A stretch of DNA of 51,074 bases, from NCBI GenBank assembly GCA_029880325.1, contig JAOUOP010000057.1, positions 1-51,074 of the forward strand, given 5' to 3'. Made by a program: the position numbers and the translations under genes. Of the stretch, positions 1 to 9,976 are shown piece by piece. The notes below the pieces were generated by a model, which was not told the origin of the DNA, made no database searches, and saw only the letters and a list, made by a program, of their open reading frames with translations. Source of the stretch: Myxococcales bacterium. Lineage in GTDB: Bacteria; Myxococcota_A; Polyangia; Polyangiales; JAFGIB01. Position 1 is the stretch's first letter, and each line of letters opens with the position of its first letter.

Positions 1-1178
<1,178 letters not shown>

Positions 1179-1250
1179 CGTCGTTCTCTCCTAAGAAGCA
1201 GTCTCTTCTGCCTTCTCTAGTACTCGCTTTGGTTGCACGCCCGGGTCGCG

Positions 1251-3362
1251 CTACTCGCCCTTGATCTTGGCGACGATCTCGTCGGAGATGCTGGTGGGCA
1301 CCGCCTCGTATTGGTGAAATTGCATGGTGTAGGTGGCCCGACCCTGGGTCTTGCTGCGCAGGTCGGTGGAATAACCGAACATGGTGGCCAGGGGTACCTC
1401 TGCGGTGACAACCTGGCTGTTATTTCGCGGATTCATGCCGGTAACCTGTCCGCGGCGGCTGTTGAGGTCGCCGATGACGTCGCCCATGTAGTCTTCCGGG
1501 ACCACGACTTCAACCGCCATCACGGGTTCAAGCAGCCGAATTCCTGCTTTTTTTGCCGCGTCCTGAAATGCCATCGAAGCGGCAACCTCGAAAGCGGGGC
1601 CCGAGGAGTCCACATCATGGTAGCTGCCGTCGTAGAGCACGGCCTTGACGTCGATGACCTGGTAGCCCGCGAGCACCCCGCGCTCCATGGCGCCCTGGAT
1701 GCCTTTTTCGATGGAGGGGATGAACTCCTTGGGGATCACACCACCGATGATCTTGTTCTCGAAGACCAGGCCCTCCCCGGGGTCGCTGGGGCCGATCTCG
1801 AGCCATACGTGACCGTACATGCCATGTCCGCCGGACTGCTTGATGTACTTGCCTTCCTGCTTGACGGTCTCGGTGATGCTCTCCCGGTAGGCGACCTGGG
1901 GCTTGCCCACGTTGCAGTCGACCTTGAACTCGCGCTTCATGCGATCGACCAGCACCTCCAGGTGCAGTTCGCCCATGCCGCTGATGATGGTCTGGCCGCT
2001 CTCCTCGTCGGTGTGGGCGCGGAAGGAGGGATCCTCGGAGGCTAGCTTCTGCAGGCACTCGCCGAGCTTGGTCTGCTCGGCTTTGGTTTTTGGCTCCACC
2101 GCCACCGAGATCACCGGCTCGGGGAACTCCATCTTTTCAAGAATGATGGGCCGCTTGTCGTCGCAGAGGGTGTCGCCGGTCTGGGCGGTTTTGAGTCCGA
2201 CAGCAGCGCAAATATTGCCCGCGCAGATGTCTTTGATCTCTTCACGCTTGTTGGCGTGCATCATGAGCAGGCGCCCGATGCGCTCTTTTTTGCCCTTGGT
2301 GCTGTTGAGCACGCTGGTGCCGCTCTGAACCTCACCCGAGTAGACGCGCATGAAGGTGAGCTGGCCGACGAAGGGATCGTTGATGATCTTGAAGGCCAGC
2401 GCCGAAAAGGGCGCGTTGTCGGCGGCTTTGCGGGTCTCGGGCTTGTCGTTGTGTGGGTTGACGCCCTCGATGGCCGGCACGTCCACCGGCGACGGCAGAT
2501 ACTGCACCACGGCGTCCATCAGGTGCTGCACGCCCTTGTTCTTGAAGGCCGATCCGCAGCAGACCGGCACCAGCTTGAACGCCAGCGTGGCCTTGCGCAG
2601 AGCCAGGATGATCTCGTCCGGGCTAAAGCTGGTATCGCCCTCGAGGTAGCGCTCCATCAGGGCGTCGTCGTTTTCGGCTACTGCCTCCAAGAGCTTTTCG
2701 CGGGCCGCTTCGGCGTCGGCGCGCAGCTCGTCGGGGATCTCGACGTAGTCAAAGTTGGCGCCCAGACTGTCGTCTGCGAAGATCACCGCCTTCATGCGCA
2801 CGATGTCGACGATGCCGCGGTGGTCGTCCTCGGTGCCCAGGGGCAGCTGCAGAGCCACGGGACTGGCGCCCAGGCGCTCGCGGATGGACTCCAGGGAGCG
2901 CTCGAAGTTGGCGCCAGCACGGTCCATCTTGTTGATGAAGCAGATGCGCGGGACGTTGTAGCGGTCTGCCTGACGCCACACGGTCTCGCTCTGGGGCTCG
3001 ACCCCGGCGACGCCGTCGAAAACCGCCACAGCGCCATCGAGCACCCGCAGGGAGCGTTCGACCTCGATGGTGAAGTCCACGTGCCCGGGCGTGTCGATGA
3101 TGTTGATGCGATAGCGATGCTTGGAAAACGGACCTTCGGCAGGCTGCCATGAACAGGTGGTCGCGGCCGAGGTGATTGTGATACCGCGCTCCTGCTCCTG
3201 CTCCATGTAATCCATGGTCGCAGCGCCGTCGTGGACTTCACCTATCTTATAGTTGATGCCCGTATAATAGAGAATGCGCTCCGTCGTCGTCGTCTTACCG
3301 GCATCAATGTGGGCCATGATGCCGATATTGCGCGTTCTCTCGAGTGGGTACTCGCGGGGCAC
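1251..3362 (-). CDS. fusA: Elongation factor G
   Basis: EF-G is the GTPase that drives ribosomal translocation. The 703-residue protein has the usual length. It begins with a GTG codon preceded by GGAGAG, and the N-terminus reads MPREYPLERTRNIGIMAHID. Visible GTPase motifs are AHIDAGKTTTTERIL (P-loop), the switch region GITITSAATT, DTPGHVDFT and NKMD. Domain II-V signatures include GMGELHLEVLVDRM and, near the C-terminus, RRGQVTGMNPRNNSQVV. It is third in rpsL-rpsG-fusA-tuf, but the 252-nt gap before it is unusually long and holds a terminator-like hairpin, so fusA-tuf may be partly uncoupled from the ribosomal protein genes. Confidence 0.98.
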   Translation of the reverse strand: MPREYPLERTRNIGIMAHIDAGKTTTTERILYYTGINYKIGEVHDGAATMDYMEQEQERGITITSAATTCSWQPAEGPFSKHRYRINIIDTPGHVDFTIEVERSLRVLDGAVAVFDGVAGVEPQSETVWRQADRYNVPRICFINKMDRAGANFERSLESIRERLGASPVALQLPLGTEDDHRGIVDIVRMKAVIFADDSLGANFDYVEIPDELRADAEAAREKLLEAVAENDDALMERYLEGDTSFSPDEIILALRKATLAFKLVPVCCGSAFKNKGVQHLMDAVVQYLPSPVDVPAIEGVNPHNDKPETRKAADNAPFSALAFKIINDPFVGQLTFMRVYSGEVQSGTSVLNSTKGKKERIGRLLMMHANKREEIKDICAGNICAAVGLKTAQTGDTLCDDKRPIILEKMEFPEPVISVAVEPKTKAEQTKLGECLQKLASEDPSFRAHTDEESGQTIISGMGELHLEVLVDRMKREFKVDCNVGKPQVAYRESITETVKQEGKYIKQSGGHGMYGHVWLEIGPSDPGEGLVFENKIIGGVIPKEFIPSIEKGIQGAMERGVLAGYQVIDVKAVLYDGSYHDVDSSGPAFEVAASMAFQDAAKKAGIRLLEPVMAVEVVVPEDYMGDVIGDLNSRRGQVTGMNPRNNSQVVTAEVPLATMFGYSTDLRSKTQGRATYTMQFHQYEAVPTSISDEIVAKIKGE

Positions 3363-3403
3363 GGTTTCTCTCCAACGACTCGGCAGATGTTCTGGCTGAC
3401 ATA

Positions 3404-3458
3404 GAAAACCCTTTCCGCCCCGCCGGCCACCTTCGGGCCGGCTTCACATCGGAAAGGG
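3404..3458 (-). terminator. Terminator- or attenuator-like hairpin between rpsG and fusA
   Basis: In the rpsG-fusA gap, CCCTTTCCG (3409-3417) pairs perfectly with CGGAAAGGG (3450-3458). Inside this stem a second one forms between GCCGGCC (3422-3428) and GGCCGGC (3436-3442). Read on the minus strand, the outer stem is followed directly by TTTTCT, as in a Rho-independent terminator. It lies within the operon about 45 nt before the fusA start, so an attenuator or mRNA-stability element is more likely than a full stop. In E. coli the S7 operator lies between rpsL and rpsG, but that gap here is only 6 bp. Confidence 0.6.
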
Positions 3459-3614
3459 TCTCGAGAACATCGCGGTTGGTGCCTAAAAGCCGGCACCGAT
3501 TTTCGTCAGCGACCGTGGTGCTCTCGTCTATGTTTCGCCCTGCATTAAGTCGTTTTCTGCTCCTGGCCGACCGGTATCCCGCGGGACCTCGTCGGACCTA
3601 AATTCGGTGGGTTC

Positions 3615-4085
3615 CTACCAACGGTAGTGCGCGAATGCGCGATTGGCCTCCGCCATTCGGTGTACGTCCTCGCGCTTCTTGACGGCGCCGCCGCGACCCT
3701 GGGAGGCGTCCATCAACTCAGCGGCGAGGCGCTCGACCATGGTCTTTTCGCCGCGCTCGCGGGAGTACTGGGCCAGCCAGCGCATGGCCAGGGCTGTGCG
3801 CCGCTCCTGACGTACCTCGACGGGCACCTGGTAGGTGGCACCGCCCACACGCCGGCTCTTGACTTCGAGCTTGGGCTTGCAGGTGTCGAGAGCCTTGCGG
3901 AAGACATCCAGGGGCTCGGCCTTGTAGCGCTCAGAGACCACGTCGAGGGCGCCGTAGACGATGCCCTCGGCGGTGGAGCGCTTGCCGTCCACCATCAGGA
4001 TGTTGGTGAACTTGGAGATCAGCCGATCGCGGAACTTCGGATCGGGTAGGACCTTGCGTTTGGGGATTTCGCGACGGCGTGCCAT
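3615..4085 (-). CDS. rpsG: 30S ribosomal protein S7
   Basis: S7 nucleates assembly of the 30S head on 16S rRNA. The 156-residue product matches the family length. It starts MARRREIPKRKVLPDPKF and contains the conserved segments SKFTNILMVDGKRSTAEGI, then RRVGGATYQVPVEV, and the C-terminal segment KREDVHRMAEANRAFAHYRW. Its start lies 6 bp after the rpsL stop, so the two are tightly cotranscribed. S7 is the classical autogenous regulator of the str operon; the usual operator site between rpsL and rpsG has no room here. Confidence 0.98.
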   Translation of the reverse strand: MARRREIPKRKVLPDPKFRDRLISKFTNILMVDGKRSTAEGIVYGALDVVSERYKAEPLDVFRKALDTCKPKLEVKSRRVGGATYQVPVEVRQERRTALAMRWLAQYSRERGEKTMVERLAAELMDASQGRGGAVKKREDVHRMAEANRAFAHYRW

Positions 4086-4091
4086 GGCAGA

Positions 4092-4490
4092 TTACTTTTT
4101 GGGGCGCTTGACGCCGTACTTGGAGCGGCGCTGGGTGCGATCGGCCTTGTTGGTATTGCTGGGTCCCTGGGCGCCGGTGGCGTCGAGGGAACCGCGGACC
4201 ACGTGGTAGCGCACGCCGGGCAGATCCTTGACGCGGCCGCCGCGGATCAGCACCACCGAGTGCTCCTGAAGGTTGTGTCCCTCACCCGGGATGTAGGTCG
4301 TGACCTCCATCCCGTTGCTCAGTCGCACGCGGGCGACCTTGCGCAGAGCCGAGTTCGGCTTCTTCGGGGTGTTGGTATAGACGCGGACGCAGACGCCACG
4401 CTTTTGGGGGCAGCTCTGCAGCGCTGGCGAGTCGGTTTTCTTCGCCTTGGCCTGGCGACCCTTGCGGATCAGCTGATTGATGGTCGGCAT
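4092..4490 (-). CDS. rpsL: 30S ribosomal protein S12
   Basis: S12 sits at the decoding centre of the 30S subunit. The sequence begins MPTINQLIRKGRQAKAKKTD and carries the invariant TPKKPNSALRKVARVRL and GGRVKDLPGVRYH segments; the lysines that are changed in streptomycin resistance are wild type. At 132 residues it is about eight longer than the E. coli protein. The extra residues fall near the C-terminus (GAQGPSNTNKADRTQ) just before RSKYGVKRPKK. It is the first gene of the str operon, and a sigma-70-type promoter lies 72-99 bp upstream. Confidence 0.98.
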   Translation of the reverse strand: MPTINQLIRKGRQAKAKKTDSPALQSCPQKRGVCVRVYTNTPKKPNSALRKVARVRLSNGMEVTTYIPGEGHNLQEHSVVLIRGGRVKDLPGVRYHVVRGSLDATGAQGPSNTNKADRTQRRSKYGVKRPKK

Positions 4491-4561
4491 GCTGCCTCGA
4501 AAGCCTCTAGAACGATGGGCAAAATCCGGGAAATCCGGTGTGCCGGAAGCTGGGGCACGGA

Positions 4562-4589
4562 AGGATACTCAGGGACCCCAGGGAGTCAA
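4562..4589 (-). promoter_or_regulatory. Putative str operon promoter
   Basis: Reading the minus strand, TTGACT (4584-4589) is followed after 16 bp by TATCCT (4562-4567), a good -35 and a 4/6 match to a -10 box. This leaves a leader of roughly 65 nt before the rpsL ATG. The dnaK upstream region has the same TTGACT with a 16-bp spacer, which strengthens both calls. Confidence 0.5.
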
Positions 4590-4649
4590 GCGACCGGGGC
4601 GGTGAAAACGCCGGAACACCGCGCGGTGGGGGCGCTGCGAGCGGGGGTT

Positions 4650-5585
4650 TCAGAAGCGTCCGCCGATCGTCGCGCCGCCCGGATGCAGATCCAGGGACAG
4701 CTCGAGGCCGTCGAGGTCCGTGGGCAGGCGGCGCTCGCGCTCGAAGCTGCGGATGGGGCGGAAGCGCAGCTGGGCGTCGACGATGCCCGTCAGAGCGATG
4801 GCGGCGAACAGCCCCAGTGAAATATTATTGGTCCAGCGGAGTACGGTGCCGTAGGTGCGCGCTTCGGACCGTTCGTCTTCCCGGGGATTGCGCGGGATCT
4901 GCTCATGGGACACGTAGGTTGCGATGCCGGTGCCCAGCAGCAGGGTCTGGCTGACCGCCAGCGTCAGGCCCAGGCCGTCGTGGCCATTGTGGAATTGACC
5001 CAGGCCAAAGGGCAGCGCGGCGATCCAACGGGAGCGCCGCTCCTCCACCCGCTCGGTGCGGGCCAGGGCCAGAAGCGCCGACATCTTGCGATTGTGCTCG
5101 CGGCGTTCGCGGGCGCTTTCGGCTTGGGCGGTGGCGGCCTCTTTTTCGCGCTGCTGGGCGGCTTGCAGCCGGGCGGCCTGCAGCGCCGCGCGGGTGTCGG
5201 CGAAGGCCCGCTGCACCTCGTCGGGAAATGCCAGAGGGTCCAGGACGTAGTCGGGCACGGCCTCCAGCAGCCGTTCGAATTGGGAGCGCGCGGCCTCGGG
5301 CTTGCCTACGAAGAGATAGCTGGCTCCCAGGTATTTGCGCGACTCGATCACCACCGGGCGCCGATCGTCGTCCTTGACGCCCTCCAGGATGGAGCCGAAG
5401 AGTTCGACCGAAAGCTCGTAGTTCAGGGCCTCGTAGGCGGCACGGGCACTCTGGAAGCTGTCGAAGCTATCGGCCCGCGCCTGTCGGGGCGGCCCCAAAA
5501 GCAGCAGCAAAAGCCCCCAGATCCACAGCCCCCGGGCGAGGATGCGGAGGCCGAAACCCGCTGTCGACCGGCAACCGGGCACCAC
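4650..5585 (-). CDS. TPR-like secreted/membrane protein of unknown function
   Basis: A 311-residue protein of unknown function starting at a GTG codon. Residues about 12-38 form a signal peptide or anchor (ILARGLWIWGLLLLLLG) ending near ARADS. Residues 40-135 look like a TPR-type helical array (ARAAYEALNYELSVELFG, then YLFVGKPEAARSQFERLLE). A charged Ala/Gln/Glu-rich coiled segment follows at about 135-175. Two hydrophobic stretches come next (LGLTLAVSQTLLLGTGIATY and NNISLGLFAAIALTGIVDAQ), preceded by the small motif PFGLGQFHNG. Proteins with a TPR followed by such a membrane tail are common in myxobacteria, often next to envelope machinery. It is transcribed toward the str operon but about 160 bp ahead of rpsL, so it is probably a separate unit. 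Confidence 0.75.
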   Translation of the reverse strand: MVPGCRSTAGFGLRILARGLWIWGLLLLLLGPPRQARADSFDSFQSARAAYEALNYELSVELFGSILEGVKDDDRRPVVIESRKYLGASYLFVGKPEAARSQFERLLEAVPDYVLDPLAFPDEVQRAFADTRAALQAARLQAAQQREKEAATAQAESARERREHNRKMSALLALARTERVEERRSRWIAALPFGLGQFHNGHDGLGLTLAVSQTLLLGTGIATYVSHEQIPRNPREDERSEARTYGTVLRWTNNISLGLFAAIALTGIVDAQLRFRPIRSFERERRLPTDLDGLELSLDLHPGGATIGGRF

Positions 5586-5686
5586 GGGGGGCGTTATCTC
5601 GCATTCTGGAACGAATCGCTACCGGCCCGGGTGGGTCGGCGCGGTGCGGGGTGTGTCGGGGGCAGCCGGTGGTTGGCCCGCGAGCG

Positions 5687-6553
5687 TCACCAACAGGCGC
5701 AGAGCAGGGGCAGCGCGAAGTCGCAGCGCGAAAAACCCACATCGAGCCAGGTCGAGTCGGTGCCGTCGCTACGGCCGATGCGCCCCGCATAGATGTCACT
5801 CGACGTGTTGGTCGTCCATCCGGTGCAGTGCTCCAGGGCCAGCGAGAGGTCGGCCTTGGTGCCGGTCCAGTAGTCGGTGGTGGTGGCGAAAACACCGGCG
5901 GCTTCGAGGGTGCTGTCCAGTGGGCCGGCCAGCAGCGAGGCATAGTCGGCGGCCACCTGGGTGCCGTTGGGGCCCTTGAATGGGAGCGTCGCGGGCAGGC
6001 CGTGGTTGGTCGAAAGCTGGGTAATGCGGTCACCGCTGGCGATCGAAAGCAGCGCCCGGGCTTCGGTGCAGCCCCGCTCGGCGACGATGGTGGCGGCCGC
6101 GCACAGCCCGTCGGCGCCGGTGCGGGCGTCGGAGCCGACCGTGTCGGTGGCGGCGATGTCGCCGTCGACGGGAGCGCTGGCAAAGAGCAACAGCTCGGTG
6201 GGTGCAGGTGGGCCAGTGTCGGGGCTTGCGGCGTCCGTGGCGGCGTCCGTGGTGGCGTCTGTGGTGGCGTCTGTGGCGGCGTCGGGGGTCGCGGCATCGA
6301 CAACGTCCGACGCCGAGCCGTCCTGCGCGCCCGTTTGGGCGGCGTCGGTCTGGGCCTGGGCGTCGATTGCAACGGCGGCGTCATCGGACGCGTCCGGTAG
6401 GCGAGTTCCCGGGATGCGCCCGGCATCGGAGGCAGCTGCGTCGGGGTCGTTCGACCCGGACGGCGGGCCTGCGTCGTCGTCACCGCAGCCAAGCAGCAGG
6501 ACACACGCGACAAGGGACGGGAGGATGAACGTAAGAAAGCGGGCGGCTCGCAT
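5687..6553 (-). CDS. Lipoprotein with Asp/Ala-rich spacer and lectin/endostatin-like C-terminus
   Basis: A 288-residue putative outer-membrane lipoprotein. The N-terminus MRAARFLTFILPSLVACVLL ends in the lipobox LLLGC, with Asp residues right after the cysteine. Residues about 22-115 are a low-complexity Asp/Ala/Thr linker; part of it (DATTDATTDAATDA) comes from a 12-bp tandem repeat at 6229-6288. The C-terminal 170 residues form a compact domain ending in WTGTKADLSLALEHCTGW and a closing LLCACW, with paired cysteines. This pattern resembles C-type-lectin or endostatin-like (DUF1554-type) surface domains. The fold assignment is tentative and the ligand unknown. The gene stands alone, with about 100 bp on either side. 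Confidence 0.8.
   Translation of the reverse strand: MRAARFLTFILPSLVACVLLLGCGDDDAGPPSGSNDPDAAASDAGRIPGTRLPDASDDAAVAIDAQAQTDAAQTGAQDGSASDVVDAATPDAATDATTDATTDAATDAASPDTGPPAPTELLLFASAPVDGDIAATDTVGSDARTGADGLCAAATIVAERGCTEARALLSIASGDRITQLSTNHGLPATLPFKGPNGTQVAADYASLLAGPLDSTLEAAGVFATTTDYWTGTKADLSLALEHCTGWTTNTSSDIYAGRIGRSDGTDSTWLDVGFSRCDFALPLLCACW
6229..6288 (-). repeat. 12-bp imperfect tandem repeat in lipoprotein linker
   Basis: Five adjacent 12-bp units of the type YGGCGTCYGTGG encode the Asp-Ala-Thr/Ala rich linker of the lipoprotein. The units keep frame, so copy-number change would alter only linker length. Confidence 0.75.
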
Positions 6554-6668
6554 GGATTGGCAAAGGATCCTACAGCGCGAGCGTGGCGGCTGCGAGCGTA
6601 TTGTTGGGGAGTGCAGTCTTGAGACTTCGTCCTTGCCTGGCGGCGTGGTATGACCCTAACTCCAGAGC

Positions 6669-7409
6669 ATGAACGCGGTGACCGAAATGACCGAGGCACC
6701 GCCGTTTTTGACCGCGCGTTGGCTGCACCTCTTGATGCTGAACTACGAGGTCGCGCCGGCGTTGTTGCGGGCGCACGTGCCCGCCGGAACGGAGCTGGAC
6801 TGCTTCGAGGGCCGCTGCTTGGTGAGCATGGTGGGTTTTCAGTTTCTGGAGACGCGCGTGCGGGGACTTGCCGTGCCCTTCCATCGCGACTTCGAAGAGG
6901 TCAACCTGCGCTTGTACGTTAGACGCGAGGCTGGTGGTGAGCTGCGGCGCGGCGTGGTCTTCGTCAAGGAGATCGTGCCGCGGCGGGCCATCGCTTGGGT
7001 AGCCAATGCACTCTACAATGAGAAGTACGTGGCGCTGCCGATGGAACATGAAGACGGCATCGACGGCGATGGCGGCCACGTGCAGTACCGCTGGAAGCAC
7101 CGCGGCCACTGGGCGCGGCTGGGGGCGCTGGTGGAGGGCAAGGCGCAGTTGCCGGCGCCAGGTTCGGAAGCCGAGTTCATCAGCGAGCACTACTTTGGTT
7201 ATACGGCCCAGCGCGACGGCTCGACGCTCGAGTACCGCGTGGAGCACCCCCAGTGGGCGGTGTGGAAGGCGCGGGAACCGGTCTTCGAATGCGACGTGGC
7301 TTCGCTCTATGGTGCGGACTTGGTCGAGCCCCTGGCCACCGCTCCCAGCTCGTGCTTCGTGGCCGAGGGCTCCGAGGTGGTGGTCCGGCGGGGCGCGCCG
7401 CTTTTGTGA
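6669..7409 (+). CDS. DUF2071 (YqjF-like) family protein
   Basis: A 246-residue cytoplasmic protein of the DUF2071/YqjF family (acetoacetate-decarboxylase-like beta fold). Its biochemical role is not settled. Family features are the opening segment FLTARWLHLLMLNYEVAP, the following VPAGTELDCFEGRCLVSMVG, the NLRLYVRRE strand and GVVFVKEIVPRR. The ATG at 6669 is the first in frame; a second at 6684 (MTEAPPF) is possible and no strong ribosome-binding site decides between them. It is followed 51 bp later by a DMT exporter on the same strand, so the two may be cotranscribed. Confidence 0.85.
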   Translation: MNAVTEMTEAPPFLTARWLHLLMLNYEVAPALLRAHVPAGTELDCFEGRCLVSMVGFQFLETRVRGLAVPFHRDFEEVNLRLYVRREAGGELRRGVVFVKEIVPRRAIAWVANALYNEKYVALPMEHEDGIDGDGGHVQYRWKHRGHWARLGALVEGKAQLPAPGSEAEFISEHYFGYTAQRDGSTLEYRVEHPQWAVWKAREPVFECDVASLYGADLVEPLATAPSSCFVAEGSEVVVRRGAPLL

Positions 7410-7460
7410 CGCGGACGTGAAACGCTGGCCCGGGCCCGGGCGTGCGCTATAAGCTCGGCG

Positions 7461-8357
7461 ATGGGATCCCACCGCCCCGGCGCCGCGACCTACATGATCG
7501 GCAGCGCGTTTGCGTTTGCGCTGATGACGTTCTTCGTCAAGCTCGCCGGCCAGCGACTGCCGTCCCAGGAGATCGTGAGCGCGCGGGCGGCGCTGACCCT
7601 GGTCTTCACCTACGCCATGCTGCGGCGGGCTGGGGTGCCGAGCCTGGGGCACAACCGCAAGCTGCTGCTTTTGCGCGGGCTGTGCGGTTTCTGCGCTCTG
7701 AGCTGCGTCTACTATGCGGTGACCGTCTTGCCGCTGGCCGAGGCCACCGTGATCCAGTACCTGCACCCGACGTTCACGGCGCTGCTCGCTGCGCGGGTGC
7801 TCGGTGAGCGCCTGCACCGGGGCGTCGTCGGCAGTCTGGTGCTCGGGGCCCTGGGCGTGCTGGTGGTGGCGCGGCCGGCCAGTCTCTTCGGCGGCGGCGC
7901 GGCGCTGCCCACCCTGGGGCTACTCGCGGCACTGGGCGGCGCGCTTCTGACCAGCTGTGCCTACGTCGTGGTGCGCAAACTGGGTCAGCGCGAAAACCCA
8001 TTGGTGATCGTGCTCTATTTTCCGCTGGTGGCACTGCCAGCCTCGATTCCGACGGCAGCCGCTGTGGGCCCGCTATGGCCGACGCCCGGCGAGTGGCTTC
8101 TCCTGCTCCTGGTGGGCATCAGCACCCAGGTGGGTCAACTGGCGGTCACCCATGGGCTGCAGCGCTTCGAAGCCGGTAGCGCCGCGATCTACTCCTACAC
8201 CCAGGTGCTGTTCGCGGTGGTGCTCGGTGCGATCTTTCTGGACGAAGTGCCGAGCCTATTCACGCTGGTTGGCGGATCGCTGATCGTGCTCAGCGCGGCG
8301 CTGCATCGGGCGCCTGTGCCAATGCGGCAGGGAGCGGCGGCGACAAGAGCGGGATGA
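7461..8357 (+). CDS. EamA-type DMT superfamily permease
   Basis: A 298-residue inner-membrane transporter with about ten hydrophobic segments arranged as two EamA repeats. The first repeat begins MIGSAFAFALMTFFVKLAGQ and includes YYAVTVLPLAEATVIQYLHP, a typical end-of-repeat signature. The second ends FEAGSAAIYSYTQVLFAVVL then GAIFLDEVPSLFTLVGGSLI. Family members export metabolites or amino acids; the substrate here cannot be read. It faces the metallo-hydrolase gene convergently with 41 bp between stops. Confidence 0.9.
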   Translation: MGSHRPGAATYMIGSAFAFALMTFFVKLAGQRLPSQEIVSARAALTLVFTYAMLRRAGVPSLGHNRKLLLLRGLCGFCALSCVYYAVTVLPLAEATVIQYLHPTFTALLAARVLGERLHRGVVGSLVLGALGVLVVARPASLFGGGAALPTLGLLAALGGALLTSCAYVVVRKLGQRENPLVIVLYFPLVALPASIPTAAAVGPLWPTPGEWLLLLLVGISTQVGQLAVTHGLQRFEAGSAAIYSYTQVLFAVVLGAIFLDEVPSLFTLVGGSLIVLSAALHRAPVPMRQGAAATRAG

Positions 8358-8398
8358 GCCGAAAAGGCGTCGACAACCGGGAGTGACGATCTGGCCCC

Positions 8399-9253
8399 TC
8401 AATCCACCACGAAGCGGTGACTGCCGCCTTCGGTCACGAAGTGGCCGGCGGTAGGCGTGGCAAAGTGGGTGCCCAGGATCAGCGTGGGGGTGTTGGCGTA
8501 GCGCTCGATGAAATCGCGGCGGGTGCCCTGGGCCTGGTCGGGGTCGACATCGGCGGCGCTGGCCCAATCGGGATGGGCGGCCTGTACGGGATGGTGCATG
8601 AGATCGCCGGTGATCACCGCATCGCAGCCGTCGCTGCGAATGTGGACGCTGACGTGGCCGGGGGTGTGGCCCGGGGTCGGCTCGAGCCAGACGCCATCGC
8701 AGACGCGGTAGTCGCTGTCCACGGGCTCGGCCAGACCGGCATCGAGCACCGGGCGCACCGAATCATCGACGGCCTCCCTGTGCAGTCCATCCTCGACCGC
8801 CAGGAAGTGCTCGAGGTCGCGGGCCTGGAAGAGGTAGCGGGCGTTGGGGAAGGTCGGCTGCCAGCGACCGTCGACCAGGCGTGTGTTCCAGCCCACATGG
8901 TCGACGTGCAGATGGGTGCACATCACGCGGTCGACGCGCTCGGGCGGGAAGCCGGCCTGCGTGAGATCTTGGAGGAACGTGCCCTTTCGCAGGTTCCAGG
9001 CGGCGATGTCGCGGGGCTTGTCGTTGCCGACGCAGGTGTCGACCACCATGCACAGATCGTCGAGCTCGATGACGAAGGAGTGAATCGAGAGGATGGCCTT
9101 GCCCTCGGGGGTGCAGAAGTGGGGCTGCAGCCAGCGCTCCGCGAGCAGGGCCTCGGGTGTGGCCTGGGGCACGATCCAGGTCATGCGACCGGGCACCTCG
9201 ATCTCGACGACCTTCGTGATGGTGGCCTGACCGACCTTCCAGGATTGGGGCAT
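8399..9253 (-). CDS. MBL-fold metallo-hydrolase
   Basis: A 284-residue metallo-beta-lactamase-fold hydrolase. The zinc-binding HxHxDH motif is visible in CTHLHVDHVGWN. Later ligands are the His of PTPGHTPGHVSVH, the Asp of AVITGDLMHH and the His of LGTHFATPTAGH. The family includes quorum-quenching lactonases and many hydrolases of unknown substrate. I chose ATG 9253 (MPQSWKVGQATITKVVEI), because the extension to 9322 is Pro/Ser-rich and lacks family character. The gene is convergent with the DMT exporter. Confidence 0.9.
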   Translation of the reverse strand: MPQSWKVGQATITKVVEIEVPGRMTWIVPQATPEALLAERWLQPHFCTPEGKAILSIHSFVIELDDLCMVVDTCVGNDKPRDIAAWNLRKGTFLQDLTQAGFPPERVDRVMCTHLHVDHVGWNTRLVDGRWQPTFPNARYLFQARDLEHFLAVEDGLHREAVDDSVRPVLDAGLAEPVDSDYRVCDGVWLEPTPGHTPGHVSVHIRSDGCDAVITGDLMHHPVQAAHPDWASAADVDPDQAQGTRRDFIERYANTPTLILGTHFATPTAGHFVTEGGSHRFVVD

Positions 9254-9469
9254 GGGGGGGCTCCGAGTGCTTGGGGGGGACGGCTGGAGCATAGCGGAAA
9301 GCTGATGGCCCGCGCGTCGCATGGGTCGTGGGCGTCGTCGTGGACCGGCGCGCTCGCTTCCCGCACCCGAAAGCTAACAGGACGTTTCCGGCACGCGACA
9401 AAATTCACCCCTGCCATCGACGCCCGCGCCGACAAGTTCCCGACTTGCGCGTCGAGTTTCCAGCCGCGG

Positions 9470-9922
9470 TCAGGGATTGAAACAATAGAAGCGATTGACA
9501 GTATTATTGTTCAGACAAACACAAAGGGCGTCTTGGTTTGCGGCGCCGCTTGGCCGACCGACAAACATCTGTCCCCGCGTACAGTTCACGCCGGTGATTT
9601 CATAGGACTCCGGCACCGTGTCGGCGCCGGTGGTCTTCGCGGCGGTGTCGAGATCGAGCCGCAACATGGTAAGCTCGGTGTTCGATCCGAGCACCACCTC
9701 ACCTCCCTGGGGATTGAGGTTGAGGGTGGCCGCAGCGCCGTTGGTGCGAGCCGTGATTCGGCAGCGGCTTTCTTGCCTTGTCAAGGCTCTCCACCGGCCG
9801 TTCAGTGACCTGATTGGGTTCGCGACGCCTTCAATCCACTGCGAGCGATCGGGGAAGCCGCGGCCCACGGAGCTAGTGGCGAAGCCGAGCAACAGCCAAA
9901 AAATCTGACAGAACGTTTTCAC
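9470..9922 (-). CDS. Small secreted protein of unknown function
   Basis: Not recognised. From a GTG at 9922 the product is 150 residues and begins with a plausible signal peptide (VKTFCQIFWLLLGFATSSVG). The mature part has a beta-rich central section (GGEVVLGSNTELTMLRLDLD) and a Cys-containing tail (ITGVNCTRGQMF, then ALCVCLNNNTVNRFYCFNP), suggesting disulphides outside the cytoplasm. The reading frame stays open far upstream, but that stretch is antisense to the GrpB gene, so the GTG giving a signal peptide is preferred. It is divergent from the GrpB gene with 54 bp between starts. Confidence 0.6.
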   Translation of the reverse strand: MKTFCQIFWLLLGFATSSVGRGFPDRSQWIEGVANPIRSLNGRWRALTRQESRCRITARTNGAAATLNLNPQGGEVVLGSNTELTMLRLDLDTAAKTTGADTVPESYEITGVNCTRGQMFVGRPSGAANQDALCVCLNNNTVNRFYCFNP

Positions 9923-9976
9923 AGGCCCAACGCCAGCAAAGGCGAGCGCCGCGAGCGTGCTATTCGGAGCGGCACC

